Below, piece by piece: positions 63,693 to 64,000 of a stretch of 64,000 nucleotides of DNA. The stretch spans positions 3,554,602 through 3,618,601 of the forward strand of contig CM035312.1 in NCBI GenBank assembly GCA_002900995.3, read 5' to 3'. Origin of the DNA: Ganoderma boninense (lineage: Eukaryota > Basidiomycota > Agaricomycetes > Polyporales > Polyporaceae). Position 1 is the first letter of the stretch. Each line of letters starts with the position of its first letter. The position numbers were made by a program, and so were the translations under genes. Under the pieces are notes generated by a model that saw nothing but the letters and a program-made list of their open reading frames with translations, was not told the origin of the DNA and did no database searches.

Positions 63693-64000
63693 CACATTTC
63701 AAGACAGCGACGAACACGAAGGTAGAGAAGAAAGAGAGAAAGCGAGGATGACAGGGGCAAATAGATCTGGAGACAATTAGGCGCTGTCCGTTGGTGGTCA
63801 GCACGATGACGTAGTAGTAGTCCTGAGATGTGCAGTTGCACAGTGGTAGACAATCGTCAAGTGAATGTGAATACGGAAGTGGGATGGAAGTGGGATGGAT
63901 GCTCTGTGACGTTCGGCATTGTTGGCTTGAGATGGAACAAAGCACAAGACAGACATAAAGAAGCATAGTCTCCGCGACAGCCTGAGTCTCGCCTTGAAAG
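63693..64000. other. Upstream region of the kinase gene
   Basis: The end of the window. No gene is recognised; it contains the presumed promoter of the minus-strand kinase. Confidence 0.4.

Overview
The window reads as nuclear DNA of a basidiomycete fungus, most likely an agaricomycete. Genes are dense on both strands and split by many introns of about 45-70 bp with GT(R)AGT-like donors. The recognisable proteins are fungal: a Gcn2 kinase with RWD and HisRS-like domains, a Dnf-type P4-ATPase, metacaspases, rapidly evolving F-box proteins and a secreted SMP-30 family protein. I see no bacterial-style operons, no CRISPR array and no reverse transcriptase, integrase or transposase. Gene models were spliced by hand from splice-site consensus and paralogue comparison, so exon edges are predictions.

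Layout. (1) Positions 1-18000 and 33000-45750 form a web of segmental duplications built from the same five families: a jacalin-like lectin (copies at 834, 11622 and 42180), an F-box protein (four copies plus lost tails), a Utp16/Bud21-like U3 snoRNP protein (three intact copies, two broken), a secreted SMP-30/gluconolactonase-like protein (two intact, three broken), and a Ser/Pro/Arg-rich hypothetical protein whose 3' end is copied at 8612. The basic unit is F-box and Utp16 head to head, with Utp16 and the lactonase tail to tail. The copies show graded decay: intact, lost splice donor, internal deletion, frameshift, truncated tail. Between 33087 and 40770 two lactonase/Utp16 arms lie in inverted orientation around one F-box gene. 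(2) 18474-32000 is ordinary single-copy sequence: an active-looking metacaspase, a P4-ATPase flippase and an unrelated F-box gene. (3) 46203-54064 holds a tRNA-Glu(CTC) and gcn2, which has a 1.1 kb first-kilobase intron rich in hairpins. (4) 54065-64000 is gene-poor: a cytochrome P450 remnant, a P-loop GTPase-like fragment, tRNA-like halves, a second metacaspase and a casein-kinase-1-like kinase.

The most notable single item is the second metacaspase (59687-61725). It keeps almost every intron position of the first (18474-21174), but its catalytic-cysteine exon encodes tyrosine where cysteine is expected, while the catalytic histidine is kept. It looks like a pseudo-protease under some constraint, with one possible frameshift near its C terminus.

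Gcn2 (amino-acid stress), the metacaspases (stress/proteostasis), Utp16 (ribosome biogenesis) and the flippase (membrane asymmetry) are housekeeping functions with no evident joint pathway. The lectin, lactonase and F-box families look like an expanding accessory set that carried the Utp16 gene along.
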